A DNA stretch of 33,347 bases from positions 1-33,347 of IMG/VR virus record IMGVR_UViG_3300048015_000350. One strand, given 5' to 3'. The position numbers and the translations under genes are program-made. This DNA is from a virus. The notes beneath the pieces were generated by a model, which was given only the letters and a program-made list of their open reading frames with translations, did no database searches and was not told where the DNA came from. Each line of letters opens with the position of its first letter. Position 1 is the stretch's first letter. Positions 1 to 7,922 of the stretch are shown one piece after another.

Positions 1-3000
1 TCACGACGCCGAGAAGCTGCTGCTGGTGACATTCTGGACGCCCAGGAAGGTGATCCGGGTATTATCGGGTAGCGTGACGGTGGTGTTTCCTCCGGAAGTG
101 GTCTGCCCGGCGAGGGCAGCGTTCAGTACGCTGGACGAGTAGTTCCAGAGCGCAATCTGGTCCTGGGTGGGATTGAAGTTTACGATCAAGGTGCTGCCGC
201 CGCCCGCGGCACTGGTGAAACCGTAGATTTCGGACGGGCCGCCGCCCATGATCGTCTGTTGGCCGGAGCTGGCGACAACGATACCGGGCGCGTCGGCGAA
301 GGTGAGTGTGTGGGCGCCGGCGAAGACGGTGGTGTTGCCGGCGTCCATGGTGACGACGTCATTGCCCAGGCCGGCCTGGATGACGGTGTTGCCCGGACCG
401 GCGAAATACTGATTGCCGCCGGTGGAACTGCCGCCCAGCAGCGTTTCGTAGCCGCCGCCCGCGGCCAGGACGTCGCTGGCGGCATTGTCGGCGACCAGAA
501 AGTTATTGTTGCCATTGCCACCGGCCAGCGTGCATGACCCCGAACCGGTGCCGGCTTCCAGGTAGCTGTTGCCGGCCTCCCCGCCCCAGTATTGGCCGCC
601 GCCGCTGGAGCCCCACACCGTGTCGCTGCCGGCCCAGCCGAGGACATTCATGGGCAGCGCTCCGCCGATGATGACCGAGCCGCCGGTGCCACCTAGGAAG
701 GTCAGGTTGCTGGAGTTCGCGAAGATCTCAATGCTATTGCCGTCGGCGCTGGCATTGACGGTGTCGGCGCCGCCCGTGACGGTGTCGCAGCTGACCACAT
801 CGGTGCCGGTATTCATCACGTAGTCGTTGCCGGACCCCAACAGGATGGTGTCCGAACCGGTGCCGGCGGCGATCGAGTCGTTGCCCGTGATGGCCTGGAT
901 GACGTTGGTGCCTGACCCGGTGTCGACGACATAGTTCCCGCTGGCGCCGGCTGCGCTGTTGTTGATGGTGACCAGGCTGTTGCCGGTCGTGGACGTGCCG
1001 CCTGCAGCCTGATTGGCCAGGTAGACACCAGAGCCGCCGTTACTTTCGAACGTTGTGGTGGCGTTGCTGCCGGTAGACAGGAAGAGCTGGTTGTTACCGC
1101 CGCCCACGAGGGTGACGGCGCCATTGGCGACGTCCGAGACGACATTGGTCGCCGCCGGCACGGTGATGATGTCGTTGAGGTCCGAATTGTCCACGGTCAG
1201 CCCAAGGCTGGAGCCAGCGGCAGGGGTGGGCGGGGTCTGCTGATACCTGTAGTAGGTCACCTCGCTCGGGATTGCGGCATTCGCGGCAATGCCGAACGGA
1301 AGGTTCGTGCCGATCTGCACGGGTTTCGCGAGATTGACCACCACGCTCAACTGGGCGGACTGGGCGCTAATGTCGCCGAAGGCATCGGTCGCCTCGGCGG
1401 TCAGCCCGTAGGTGCCGGAGTTGAAATTGTAGCTCGGCTGTACCGACCAGGAGCCGGTAGCCGCCGCCGTGGTGGTGGCGAGAATGGTGCCGTTGTTGAG
1501 CAGCGTGATGAGGTCACCAGCCGGCCCGGTGCCGACGATCGTGGGGTTGGCCGTCGTCGCGACCACGCTGCCGCTGCTGGCGACCGCGCCGCTGATGCCG
1601 CTGATGACCGGTGTGGCGGGGGTCGCGGAGACTGTCACGGTAGTGGCGACCGATGCGGCGCTGGTCTGACCAAGCAGGTTGGTCTGTTCGGCCGTGATGC
1701 TGTCCTGGCCGAGCGGGAGCGCGGTGGTGACGGCTACCGACCAGGAGCCGGAGCTGCCGACGGTACCGGTGCCCAGGACGGTCGTGCCGCTCAGCAGGGT
1801 TACGACATCGCCGACGATGCCGGTGCCGATCAGCGTGGGGCTGGCGAGGTTCGTATGGGTGCCGCCCGTGCCGGTTTGGCTGGCGGGCGCCAGCCCGCTG
1901 ATGGTCGGCACGGCGACCACGGGGGAGATAGCGTCGATGACGAGCGGGCTGGAGGCGGCGCTGCTATTGCCGGCGGTATCGTAGCGGACGGCGGCGGTCA
2001 GGGTGTTTTCACCCAGGACCAGCCCGACAGGGTCAGACCAGCTGCCGTTGTTGGAGACCACGGTGCCGACCGTCGTGGAGCCTTCGAGGATCGCGATCGT
2101 GGCACCCTGCTCAGCGGTGCCCGACAAGACGACGGTGCCGGCGTTGGTGATGTCGTTGCTGGTGATAGTGCCCGTGGTGGCCACAACGCCGGTGATCACG
2201 GGTGCCGGTGCCGTGGTGGTGATGGTGATGGTGAGCGGGTCGGAGGCGACCGTGTTGCCAGCCCCGACGGTGACCACGGCGACCAGCGTGTTGGAACCCT
2301 GGACCATCGCCGTGGCGGGGGTGAAGGTCCACTTGCCAGCCGCGTTGGCGGTGGTGGCGCCTATCGAGCCGCTGTTGTCCAGGATGCTGATGGCCGCATT
2401 GGCGACCGCGACCCCGTCGATCTGCGGGTTGACGACATTGGTGATGTCATCGCCGGCGACCCCGCTGTCGCTACCCGCATCAAGCGTGGGCGCCACCGGC
2501 CGGACGGTGACCACCGCGGTGCCGGCGTTGCTGACGTCGCCATAGGCGTTTGATGCCACTGCGACGATCGTGTTGAGGCCGATCGGTAGTGCAGCGGTTG
2601 GCGTGAAGGAGGCCGTCGAGCTTTGCTGCGGGCTCGGCAGAGAGCCGATCAGGCTGCCGTTGTCGTAGATCGTGACCGCGTTGTTCAGTCCGTTGCTCGA
2701 CGTGATTGAGAATTGCGGTTCCGTGCTGTCGGTGGTGGCAATACCTGAGGCCAGCGCGATGACGGGCTGTGCCGGTATGGCATCAATCGTCACGTCATAC
2801 GCGGTAGATGAGCCGCTGATGGTGCCAAACGGGTCGGTGATGGTCGCGGTGAGGGTGGCGGTGGCGGAAACCGGCAGCGCAGTGGTGATGGCGGCGGACC
2901 AGGTGCCGTTGCTGCCGACGGTGCCGGTGGCGACCACGGTGCCGGCATTCGTTACCGTGATGCGGTCACCGGGGGTGCCGGTGCCGACCAGGGTGGGTGT

Positions 3001-6000
3001 GGTGCTGTCAGTGCGGCTGTCGCCGAGCGTGCCGGTGTCGCTGCTGGTGGCGAGGCCGATGATGCTGGGCGCCGCGGGCTTGGCCGGAAGTGCATCAAGC
3101 ACGAGCGCGCTGGAGGGCGCGCTGCTGTTGCCGGCCAGATCGCGGCTGACCATCGCGGTGAGGGTGTTCTGACCCAGGGTCAGCGCGACCGTGTCGGCCC
3201 AGGCGCCGGTGCTGCTGGCGACCACGGTGCCGATGGTGGTGGTGCCGTCCATGATGGCGATCGTCGCACCCTGTTGGGTGGTGCCCGTCAGGACGATGGT
3301 ACCGGCGTTGGTGAGGTCGGTGCTGGTAATGGTGCCGGTGGTCGCGACGGCGTTGGTGATGGTCGGCGCGGCAACGGCGGTTTCGATAGTCAGCACGAGG
3401 GGAGACGAGACGATGCTACCGCTGATGCCGAGGCTGGCGATTGCGGTGAGCGTGTTGACCCCTTGCAGGAGCGCCGTGCCGGGCTGGAGGGCCCAGACCC
3501 CGCTGGCGTTGGCGGTGGTGGTCCCGATCGTGCCGCCGTTGTCGAGGACCGTGATCGCGGCGTTGGGGGTCGCGGTGCCGTCGATCTGCGGCTTGACGAC
3601 GTTGGTGATGAGGTCTCCCAGGATGCCGCTGTCGCTGGCCGGGTCGAGTGCGAGCGTCGTCGCCGTGCCGGTCACAGTGATCGTGGCGCTGGCCGGGTTG
3701 CTGACGTCGCCGTACTGATCGGTGAAGACGGCGGTGATCGTGTTCAGGCCCAGCATCAGCTGGCTGGTCGGGGTAAAGACCGTTCCAGCCGCCGAGATCG
3801 TGCCGATGGCGCGGCCGTTGTCGTAGAAGCTGATGGTGCCGGCAGCATTCTCGCCGTACGTAATCGTGGGGGTCAGGCTTTTGGTTGTGCTGCCCGCGGT
3901 CAGCGAGAGTGAGGGCGCGGCGGGAACTGGGTTGATCGTCAAATTGTAGGCCGCCGATGCGCCGCTGGTGTTGCCCAGCAGGCCAGCTGCGGTGGCAACC
4001 AGCGTGGCCGGGCTCGCGACGATCGAGCCGCTGACGAACCAGGTGCCGTTGACCCCGACGATGCCGGTGCCGACCACCGCGGTGCCCTGGACCGCGCCGT
4101 TCGCATATTCGATCTGGGTCAGGGTGACGGTGTCGCCCGGGGTGCCGGTGCCGGTGAAGGTCGGTGTGCTGATATCGGTCGCGTTGTCGCCCAGGATGCC
4201 GCTGTCGGTCGCCGGGGTGATGCCCAGGATCGTCGGCGTGGCCGGCGGGACGAGGTCGGCGGTCAGCATCAGCGGCGACGAGGCGGCGCTGCTGTTGCCG
4301 GCCGCGTCGTTGGTCACCTTCGCGGTCAGCGCGTTGGTGCCTTGGCTGAGAATGACCTGCTCGGACCAGGTGCCGCTGCTGTTGGCGATGACGCTGCCGG
4401 GGGCGGTCACGAGGTTATCCGACACGACGATCGTGGTCCCGGCAGCGGCGGTGCCGCTGACGAGAACCGTGCCGGCGTTGGTGAGCAGGCCGGCGGTGAC
4501 GACGCCGCTGCTGGCCGCGACCGCACCGGTGATGGCGGGCGCGGCCGCCGTGGTCTCGATCGTCAGGTCGAGTGTGGTGGCGGCACTGATGTTGCCGACT
4601 GTATCGGTCGCGGTGGCAGTGAGGACATGCATACCAGGCGTCAGCACGGTCGGGACGGCGAACGACCAGTCGCCGAATTGATCGGTGCTGACGGTCCCCA
4701 GATTGATGCCGTCGGCCGCGACGGTAATGATTTCCTTGGGCAGCGCCGCGCCGTCGATGACCGGGGACGTGAAATTCGTCAGATTATCGCCTACCATCCC
4801 GCTATCGCTGCCCGGATCGAGCGTGACGTTGGTGGGTGCCAGCGGTGGGGTGGTCTGGATGGTTACAACATAGACGCTGGAGGCCTGGCTGGTGAGACCG
4901 ACCGGGTCGGTGGCGACCGCTGTCAGGTTGTGGGCGCCGTTGGTGAGTGCCACCGTGCTGGTGACGGACCAACTACCGCTGGCGTTGGACACGGCACTGC
5001 CAATCGAGCTTGTGCCATCGTAGAGCACGATTGTGTCGTAAGGATCCGAGGTACCGTCGATCTCAACGTGGCGGACGTTGGTGATGCTGTCGCCGACCGT
5101 TCCGCTGTCGGTGCTGACATCAATGCCGGTAATGGCAGGTGTGTTGGGGCCGGTAGTGTCGATGACCACGGTGGACGAGTTGGAGGTGTTGCTCGACACG
5201 CCCGAGATGTCGAGGACTTCGGCCATGACGGTATGGGTGCCGCCGCTGAGTACCTGGCTGGCGGCGACGGTCCAGGCGCCACTGACGTTGGCAATCGTTT
5301 CGCCGATCTGGGTATATCCGTCCATGTACAGCAGGACTTCGTCGCCGGCGACCGCGGTGCCGGTGAAAGACGGCGTCGTGCTGGTGGTGAAGCCCCTGGT
5401 GCCCACGAGCAATCCGGTGACGACCGGCGTTGCCGGGGTGGGTATGATCGTGTTGCCGAAGGTCGAGGCGCTCGCGCCCGTGAGGTAGGACGTAGCGCTA
5501 CCGACCGTCTCGAAACCGTTGCCCAGCGCTACGGCTGGGCTGTTACCGACGGTGACCAGGGTGTGGCCGTAGCCGTCCGGCGTGGGAGCGACGGTGACGG
5601 TGGTGCCGGCGGTGGGGGTGAAAACCTCGTAGCCGCTGTTGTCCGAGGCCCAGATGGTGATGGCCTGGCCGTCGGCGGCGATCGTGATGATGCCGTTGCT
5701 GGGATGCAGCGTGAGTGCACCGGCCTGGGTGAGCTTGATGTTGCTCAGGCCGCCGGTGACGGTCTCGCCCGCGTTGCCGCCGGAGATGGTGGCGTTGCCG
5801 GTGGCGAAGAGCAGGGAGACGGCGAGCGAGCCTGAGCCGCCCACGACGTCGAGATTGTTGGTGTCGTTGAAAGCGAACACCCCGGCCGCGCCACTGCCCC
5901 CCAGGATGGTGTCCGTACCAAGGCCGACCACGACCGAGGCGGCATTGCTGCCCAGCTGGACGACCGTGTTGCCGGTGTGGTCCTGCAGCAGCCCGCCGGC

Positions 6001-6033
6001 ACCGCCGTTGATGGTCGTGGTCGATCCGGACAT
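1..6033 (-). CDS. Giant Ig-repeat adhesin, probable type I secretion substrate
   Basis: Complete 2010-residue gene, from ATG at 6031-6033 to TGA at 1-3. Residues 1-200 are Gly/Ala/Thr-rich beta-type sequence with no classical signal peptide. Residues 201-1569 hold fourteen bacterial Ig-like domains of about 90-100 residues; most carry a conserved G-[ST]-W motif, a NTLTA-like strand and a DxxGN-type turn. Residues 1610-1930 are rich in GGxG, GSGND and NDVV turns, like degenerate RTX/haemolysin repeats. The last 60 residues (NFNPTQDQI, then LPDNTRITFLGV, ending SSFSAS) resemble the C-terminal signal of type I secreted adhesins. The likely role is a surface or biofilm adhesin. No ABC transporter, HlyD or TolC gene is in the window. 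It lies beside a prophage but has no phage-protein features, so it is probably chromosomal. Family call is confident; substrate and true secretion route are inferred. Confidence 0.88.
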   Translation of the reverse strand: MSGSTTTINGGAGGLLQDHTGNTVVQLGSNAASVVVGLGTDTILGGSGAAGVFAFNDTNNLDVVGGSGSLAVSLLFATGNATISGGNAGETVTGGLSNIKLTQAGALTLHPSNGIITIAADGQAITIWASDNSGYEVFTPTAGTTVTVAPTPDGYGHTLVTVGNSPAVALGNGFETVGSATSYLTGASASTFGNTIIPTPATPVVTGLLVGTRGFTTSTTPSFTGTAVAGDEVLLYMDGYTQIGETIANVSGAWTVAASQVLSGGTHTVMAEVLDISGVSSNTSNSSTVVIDTTGPNTPAITGIDVSTDSGTVGDSITNVRHVEIDGTSDPYDTIVLYDGTSSIGSAVSNASGSWSVTSTVALTNGAHNLTAVATDPVGLTSQASSVYVVTIQTTPPLAPTNVTLDPGSDSGMVGDNLTNFTSPVIDGAALPKEIITVAADGINLGTVSTDQFGDWSFAVPTVLTPGMHVLTATATDTVGNISAATTLDLTIETTAAAPAITGAVAASSGVVTAGLLTNAGTVLVSGTAAAGTTIVVSDNLVTAPGSVIANSSGTWSEQVILSQGTNALTAKVTNDAAGNSSAASSPLMLTADLVPPATPTILGITPATDSGILGDNATDISTPTFTGTGTPGDTVTLTQIEYANGAVQGTAVVGTGIVGVNGTWFVSGSIVASPATLVATAAGLLGNTSGASAAYNLTINPVPAAPSLSLTAGSTTKSLTPTITYGENAAGTISFYDNGRAIGTISAAGTVFTPTSQLMLGLNTITAVFTDQYGDVSNPASATITVTGTATTLALDPASDSGILGDLITNVVKPQIDGTATPNAAITVLDNGGTIGTTTANASGVWALQPGTALLQGVNTLTAIASLGISGSIVSSPLVLTIETAVAAPTITNAVATTGTITSTDLTNAGTIVLTGTTQQGATIAIMDGTTTIGTVVASSTGAWADTVALTLGQNTLTAMVSRDLAGNSSAPSSALVLDALPAKPAAPSIIGLATSSDTGTLGDSRTDSTTPTLVGTGTPGDRITVTNAGTVVATGTVGSNGTWSAAITTALPVSATATLTATITDPFGTISGSSTAYDVTIDAIPAQPVIALASGIATTDSTEPQFSITSSNGLNNAVTIYDNGSLIGSLPSPQQSSTASFTPTAALPIGLNTIVAVASNAYGDVSNAGTAVVTVRPVAPTLDAGSDSGVAGDDITNVVNPQIDGVAVANAAISILDNSGSIGATTANAAGKWTFTPATAMVQGSNTLVAVVTVGAGNTVASDPLTITITTTAPAPVITGVVATTGTITSNDITNAGTVVLSGTAEQGATIAILEGSTTVGTVVSNNGSWSDPVGLVLGENTLTAAVRYDTAGNSSAASSPLVIDAISPVVAVPTISGLAPASQTGTGGTHTNLASPTLIGTGIVGDVVTLLSGTTVLGTGTVGSSGSWSVAVTTALPLGQDSITAEQTNLLGQTSAASVATTVTVSATPATPVISGISGAVASSGSVVATTANPTIVGTGPAGDLITLLNNGTILATTTAAATGSWSVQPSYNFNSGTYGLTAEATDAFGDISAQSAQLSVVVNLAKPVQIGTNLPFGIAANAAIPSEVTYYRYQQTPPTPAAGSSLGLTVDNSDLNDIITVPAATNVVSDVANGAVTLVGGGNNQLFLSTGSNATTTFESNGGSGVYLANQAAGGTSTTGNSLVTINNSAAGASGNYVVDTGSGTNVIQAITGNDSIAAGTGSDTILLGSGNDYVMNTGTDVVSCDTVTGGADTVNASADGNSIEIFANSSNLTFLGGTGGSVIIGGALPMNVLGWAGSDTVWGSSGGGQYWGGEAGNSYLEAGTGSGSCTLAGGNGNNNFLVADNAASDVLAAGGGYETLLGGSSTGGNQYFAGPGNTVIQAGLGNDVVTMDAGNTTVFAGAHTLTFADAPGIVVASSGQQTIMGGGPSEIYGFTSAAGGGSTLIVNFNPTQDQIALWNYSSSVLNAALAGQTTSGGNTTVTLPDNTRITFLGVQNVTSSSFSAS
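1327..4836 (-). repeat. Three tandem copies of a four-Ig-domain super-repeat in the adhesin
   Basis: The Ig-like domains are not simple tandem copies. They fall into four classes in fixed order: class A with DSGxxGDxxTN and IDG; class B with a TNAGT strand; class C with a GTG(T)PGD turn; and class D with a YDNG or LNNG strand and a GDVS or GDIS turn. The order A-B-C-D occurs three times, at residues about 400-788, 790-1178 and 1180-1569 (bases about 4836-3670, 3666-2500 and 2496-1327). The marker ccgct-tcgct of class A lies near 4799, 3626 and 2462, so the period is about 1165-1173 bases. Two further Ig domains precede the array (residues 201-399). The pattern implies duplication of a four-domain block. 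Confidence 0.8.
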
Positions 6034-6083
6034 TTCTCACTCCGCTCAAAACGCGGCACCCTGGGTGCTTGAGGTGAGAAATG
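6031..6083 (-). promoter_or_regulatory. Start-codon-masking hairpin in the adhesin leader
   Basis: Read on the minus strand, the last 53 bases up to and including the adhesin ATG can fold on themselves. CATTTCTCAC (6083-6074) pairs perfectly with GTGAGAAATG (6040-6031), which contains the start codon. CTCAA (6073-6069) pairs with TTGAG (6049-6045). GCACC pairs with GGTGC around a 3-base loop, within the palindrome 6056-6068. The Shine-Dalgarno-like GGAG sits partly in the bulge and partly in the stem. The fold would hide both ribosome-binding site and start codon. The pairing is directly visible; regulation is inferred. Two overlapping DNA-binding sites could also explain the symmetry. Confidence 0.6.
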
Positions 6084-6175
6084 CGGGACCGACCTGAATT
6101 CGCCGTAAAAATCTCCTTCTATGGCGCATTTATGAATAGTTAGCGCAGCTTGGGACGGTTGAGACTCGTCTGGCG

Positions 6176-6544
6176 TTAGCCGACCGGTTCCTCGATGGAG
6201 GCGATGCGACGAGCCATGAGCAATAACAATTGTTGGTCCGCCGGCGAGCAGGCGCGGTAGAGGCGCAGCATGGCCCGCTCGTCGCCGGCCTGGGCGACCG
6301 TCCCGATCGCGTGCCGTTCGTCGTCGCGCATCAGGTCATCGATCTGCACCCCGAGCGCATCGGCGAGGCGGCGCAGATGCAATGTCGCCTGTCCTGAGCG
6401 ACCGCTTTCCCATTGCGCAACAGCGCTGCGGCTGACGCCAACAGTGGTTGCCAACTCGTCCTGGGTGAGCCCGCGCATTTGGCGCAGCTGACGGAGACGG
6501 GAGCCGAGGTCCTTGGGACCGGAACCGGGTTTTATGCCTGACAT
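6176..6544 (-). CDS. XRE/Cro-CI family transcriptional repressor
   Basis: 122-residue protein with a canonical helix-turn-helix at residues 15-70 (LRQLRQMRGLTQDELA, then VSRSAVAQWESG, then LADALGVQIDDLM). The C-terminal 50 residues are helical (SPADQQLLLLMARRIASIE), suitable for dimer formation. There is no LexA-like protease domain, so induction by RecA cleavage is not expected from this sequence. Likely the prophage lysogeny repressor, acting at the palindrome between it and the divergent gene. I chose ATG at 6542-6544; a GTG two codons upstream (6548-6550) is the alternative. There is no Shine-Dalgarno sequence before either, and the predicted transcription start falls on the ATG, so the mRNA may be leaderless. 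Confidence 0.88.
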   Translation of the reverse strand: MSGIKPGSGPKDLGSRLRQLRQMRGLTQDELATTVGVSRSAVAQWESGRSGQATLHLRRLADALGVQIDDLMRDDERHAIGTVAQAGDERAMLRLYRACSPADQQLLLLMARRIASIEEPVG

Positions 6545-6550
6545 GGCCAC

Positions 6551-6579
6551 AGCCTAAGGGCAGAAAGTCTAACATTCAA
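6551..6579 (-). promoter_or_regulatory. Predicted repressor promoter
   Basis: On the minus strand, TTGAAT (6579-6574) and TAGGCT (6556-6551) are separated by 17 bases. The expected start point is about 6544-6545, the A of the repressor ATG. The -35 box lies inside the palindrome 6567-6587, consistent with autoregulation. Predicted from consensus only. Confidence 0.4.
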
Positions 6580-6587
6580 TGTTAGAC
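6567..6587. promoter_or_regulatory. Probable repressor operator (perfect 21-bp palindrome)
   Basis: GTCTAACAT (6567-6575) and its exact reverse complement ATGTTAGAC (6579-6587) flank a 3-base centre, TCA. The site lies between divergent regulator genes, overlaps the predicted -35 of the repressor promoter and ends four bases before the -35 of the rightward promoter. That is the expected place for a CI/Cro-type operator. No second copy was noticed nearby. The symmetry is certain; the binding protein is inferred. Confidence 0.72.
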
Positions 6588-6590
6588 ACA

Positions 6591-6619
6591 TTGACGTTCT
6601 TGTTTTGTTCGGATATTTG
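6591..6619 (+). promoter_or_regulatory. Predicted rightward early promoter
   Basis: TTGACG (6591-6596), a 17-base spacer and TATTTG (6614-6619) match a sigma-70-type promoter. Transcription would start near 6626, about 20 bases before the ATG at 6645. The match argues against an upstream start at 6579, which would lie within the operator. Confidence 0.5.
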
Positions 6620-6644
6620 GTCGGCGTCATTTGGGAGCCTGCCG

Positions 6645-6935
6645 ATGCACAGCCTGACAAAATGGTCCCCCGAGATGGATAACCGGCTGCGCTACCTGCG
6701 GGGCGCCGGCGAAAGCTGGGACGCGATCGCGGCGATGATGGGGTTGACCCGCTGGACAACGATCGAGCGGGGACGCCGATTGGGCGCACGGCGGCTGCCC
6801 CCCGCGCCGCGGCCGGTTGGCGAGGACCCCAACCGACCCCCGTTGCCGGCGGGCCACCCATTGACTTGGGGGCTGCTGACCGACGGGACGCTGTTGGACG
6901 GCGCCGCCTATCCCTATCCCGTATTCACTCGCTGA
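6645..6935 (+). CDS. GcrA-like small helix-turn-helix protein
   Basis: 96-residue protein. Residues 7-50 (WSPEMDNRLRYLRGAGESWD, then AIAAMMGLTRWTTIERGRRL, then GARR) have the layout of the GcrA N-terminal DNA-binding domain: W-[ST]-x-E, a helix, an AIAA helix, and a basic recognition helix ending in RLGARR. The C-terminal 30 residues (HPLTWGLLTDGT, YPYPVF) resemble short proteins seen in alphaproteobacterial prophages, and no GcrA sigma-binding tail is visible. The frame is open from 6579, but that ATG lies inside the operator, so ATG 6645, just after the predicted promoter, was chosen. Likely an early phage regulator, or a protein that recognises DNA during packaging. The exact role is unknown. 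Confidence 0.6.
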   Translation: MHSLTKWSPEMDNRLRYLRGAGESWDAIAAMMGLTRWTTIERGRRLGARRLPPAPRPVGEDPNRPPLPAGHPLTWGLLTDGTLLDGAAYPYPVFTR

Positions 6936-6946
6936 GGGCCCTGCAC

Positions 6947-7414
6947 ATGAGCGCCTTGCCGATGGTTGATCTGGATAACGGGCGCCGCTTCGCCGGCCAG
7001 GCCGCGGACAGCACTTACGTGGTTGCCCGGCTGGAGGAGGCGGGCGCGGCGATCCTGGCGCTGCCGCCGAGTGGGTACACCACAAAGTTGCGAACCAGTT
7101 CCCTAGACGTCGTCCGTGCCGCGGCTGAGAGCTACGGCTGGGGGCCGGGAAAGGTGCGGCCACCGATGCCGTCCAACGCGCGCATTAGCCGAATGGATGA
7201 AGCTTTCACATGGCTGCAGCTGATTCCCGATGACCGTTACGTGCTGCGGCGGATCGTCGGCGCCCGCAGCCTGGTGAGTCCGGTAACCGATCGGCATCTA
7301 TTTGCCTGGCGGCGGCTGGCGGCGGCGATCGGCGCCGACCACAAAGCGGTTCAACGCTGGCATGCGCAAGGCATCGACATCATTGTCGCTGGCCTGAATC
7401 GACGCCCTGCCTGA
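6947..7414 (+). CDS. DUF6362-like phage protein
   Basis: 155-residue protein starting at ATG 6947, 11 bases after the previous stop. It opens with a long amphipathic region (VVARLEEAGAAILALPPSGY). Residues 105-155 contain two helical segments ending in RLAAAIGADHKAVQRWHAQG and IDIIVAGLNRR, resembling a helix-turn-helix that reads DNA. The pattern matches, from memory, the DUF6362 family found near terminase genes of alphaproteobacterial prophages. No separate small terminase is visible, and this protein or the preceding one could take that role; that is inference. It belongs to the same early operon as the GcrA-like gene and converges on the lipoprotein gene, with 19 bases between the stops. 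Confidence 0.55.
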   Translation: MSALPMVDLDNGRRFAGQAADSTYVVARLEEAGAAILALPPSGYTTKLRTSSLDVVRAAAESYGWGPGKVRPPMPSNARISRMDEAFTWLQLIPDDRYVLRRIVGARSLVSPVTDRHLFAWRRLAAAIGADHKAVQRWHAQGIDIIVAGLNRRPA

Positions 7415-7433
7415 GCGGGCGCGCGTGGTGATG

Positions 7434-7922
7434 TCAGCCCCGCTGCAGGGCGACACGCCACGCGCATCGGCCGGATTCCAGTCGCCCGACGATGCTTTCC
7501 TCGCCGCGATCCGGTCGCTGTCCGATGCCGGAGAAGCTGAGCGAGCGTTCGACATGTTTACCGCTTTCGCCGGACAGCACCCGTTTCAGGACGCCGTGCA
7601 AGGCGCCGTCGTCAGAGACGGTGCCGGTCACAACGAAGGTGCCACCGAAGGGATCAAAGGCAAACCCGCGCGCCGTGATCGTCATGCTTCCCCGTGTCTG
7701 GACGCCGCAATCGGCGGCGACTGGAGTGACATCGCCGGCCCAACGGCCTTCCAGTCCATAGATTGCAAAGGTCCGGCCGGTGCCGAGGGATGCGGAGGCG
7801 CCCTCTCGGACGGATGTATAGGATTCACAGCCGGTTACGGTCAGCAGGGCAGCCAAAATGGCGCCGCGCAGGGCAGCCTGGTATGCCCGTTCAAGCCAAG
7901 AAAAGGAAATATGTCCGCTCAT
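7434..7922 (-). CDS. Putative outer-membrane lipoprotein
   Basis: 162-residue protein. It has a basic N-terminal segment (residues 1-20, with Arg12 and Arg19), a hydrophobic stretch AILAALLTV and a lipobox ending VTGC, which puts the lipidated cysteine at residue 32. The mature part is short beta-rich sequence with a GRWAGDV motif, two cysteines (in ADCGV and SGRCAWRV) and a C-terminal ALQRG. It does not match any phage lysis (Rz1) pattern. The same frame is open much further upstream, but only the start at 7920-7922 gives a signal peptide. The Shine-Dalgarno sequence is weak. It is inserted antisense between early and packaging genes, so it may be a lysogeny-expressed cargo gene (moron) or a remnant of host DNA. 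Confidence 0.65.
   Translation of the reverse strand: MSGHISFSWLERAYQAALRGAILAALLTVTGCESYTSVREGASASLGTGRTFAIYGLEGRWAGDVTPVAADCGVQTRGSMTITARGFAFDPFGGTFVVTGTVSDDGALHGVLKRVLSGESGKHVERSLSFSGIGQRPDRGEESIVGRLESGRCAWRVALQRG

Noticed and set aside
4342-5835. A 497-codon open frame on the plus strand opposite the adhesin.
   Set aside because: It lies antisense to a clear repeat protein, and its Gly/Asp/Arg/Val-rich low-complexity translation is what the reverse of a Thr/Ser/Gly/Ala-rich GC-rich gene gives. No domain or ribosome-binding site was seen.
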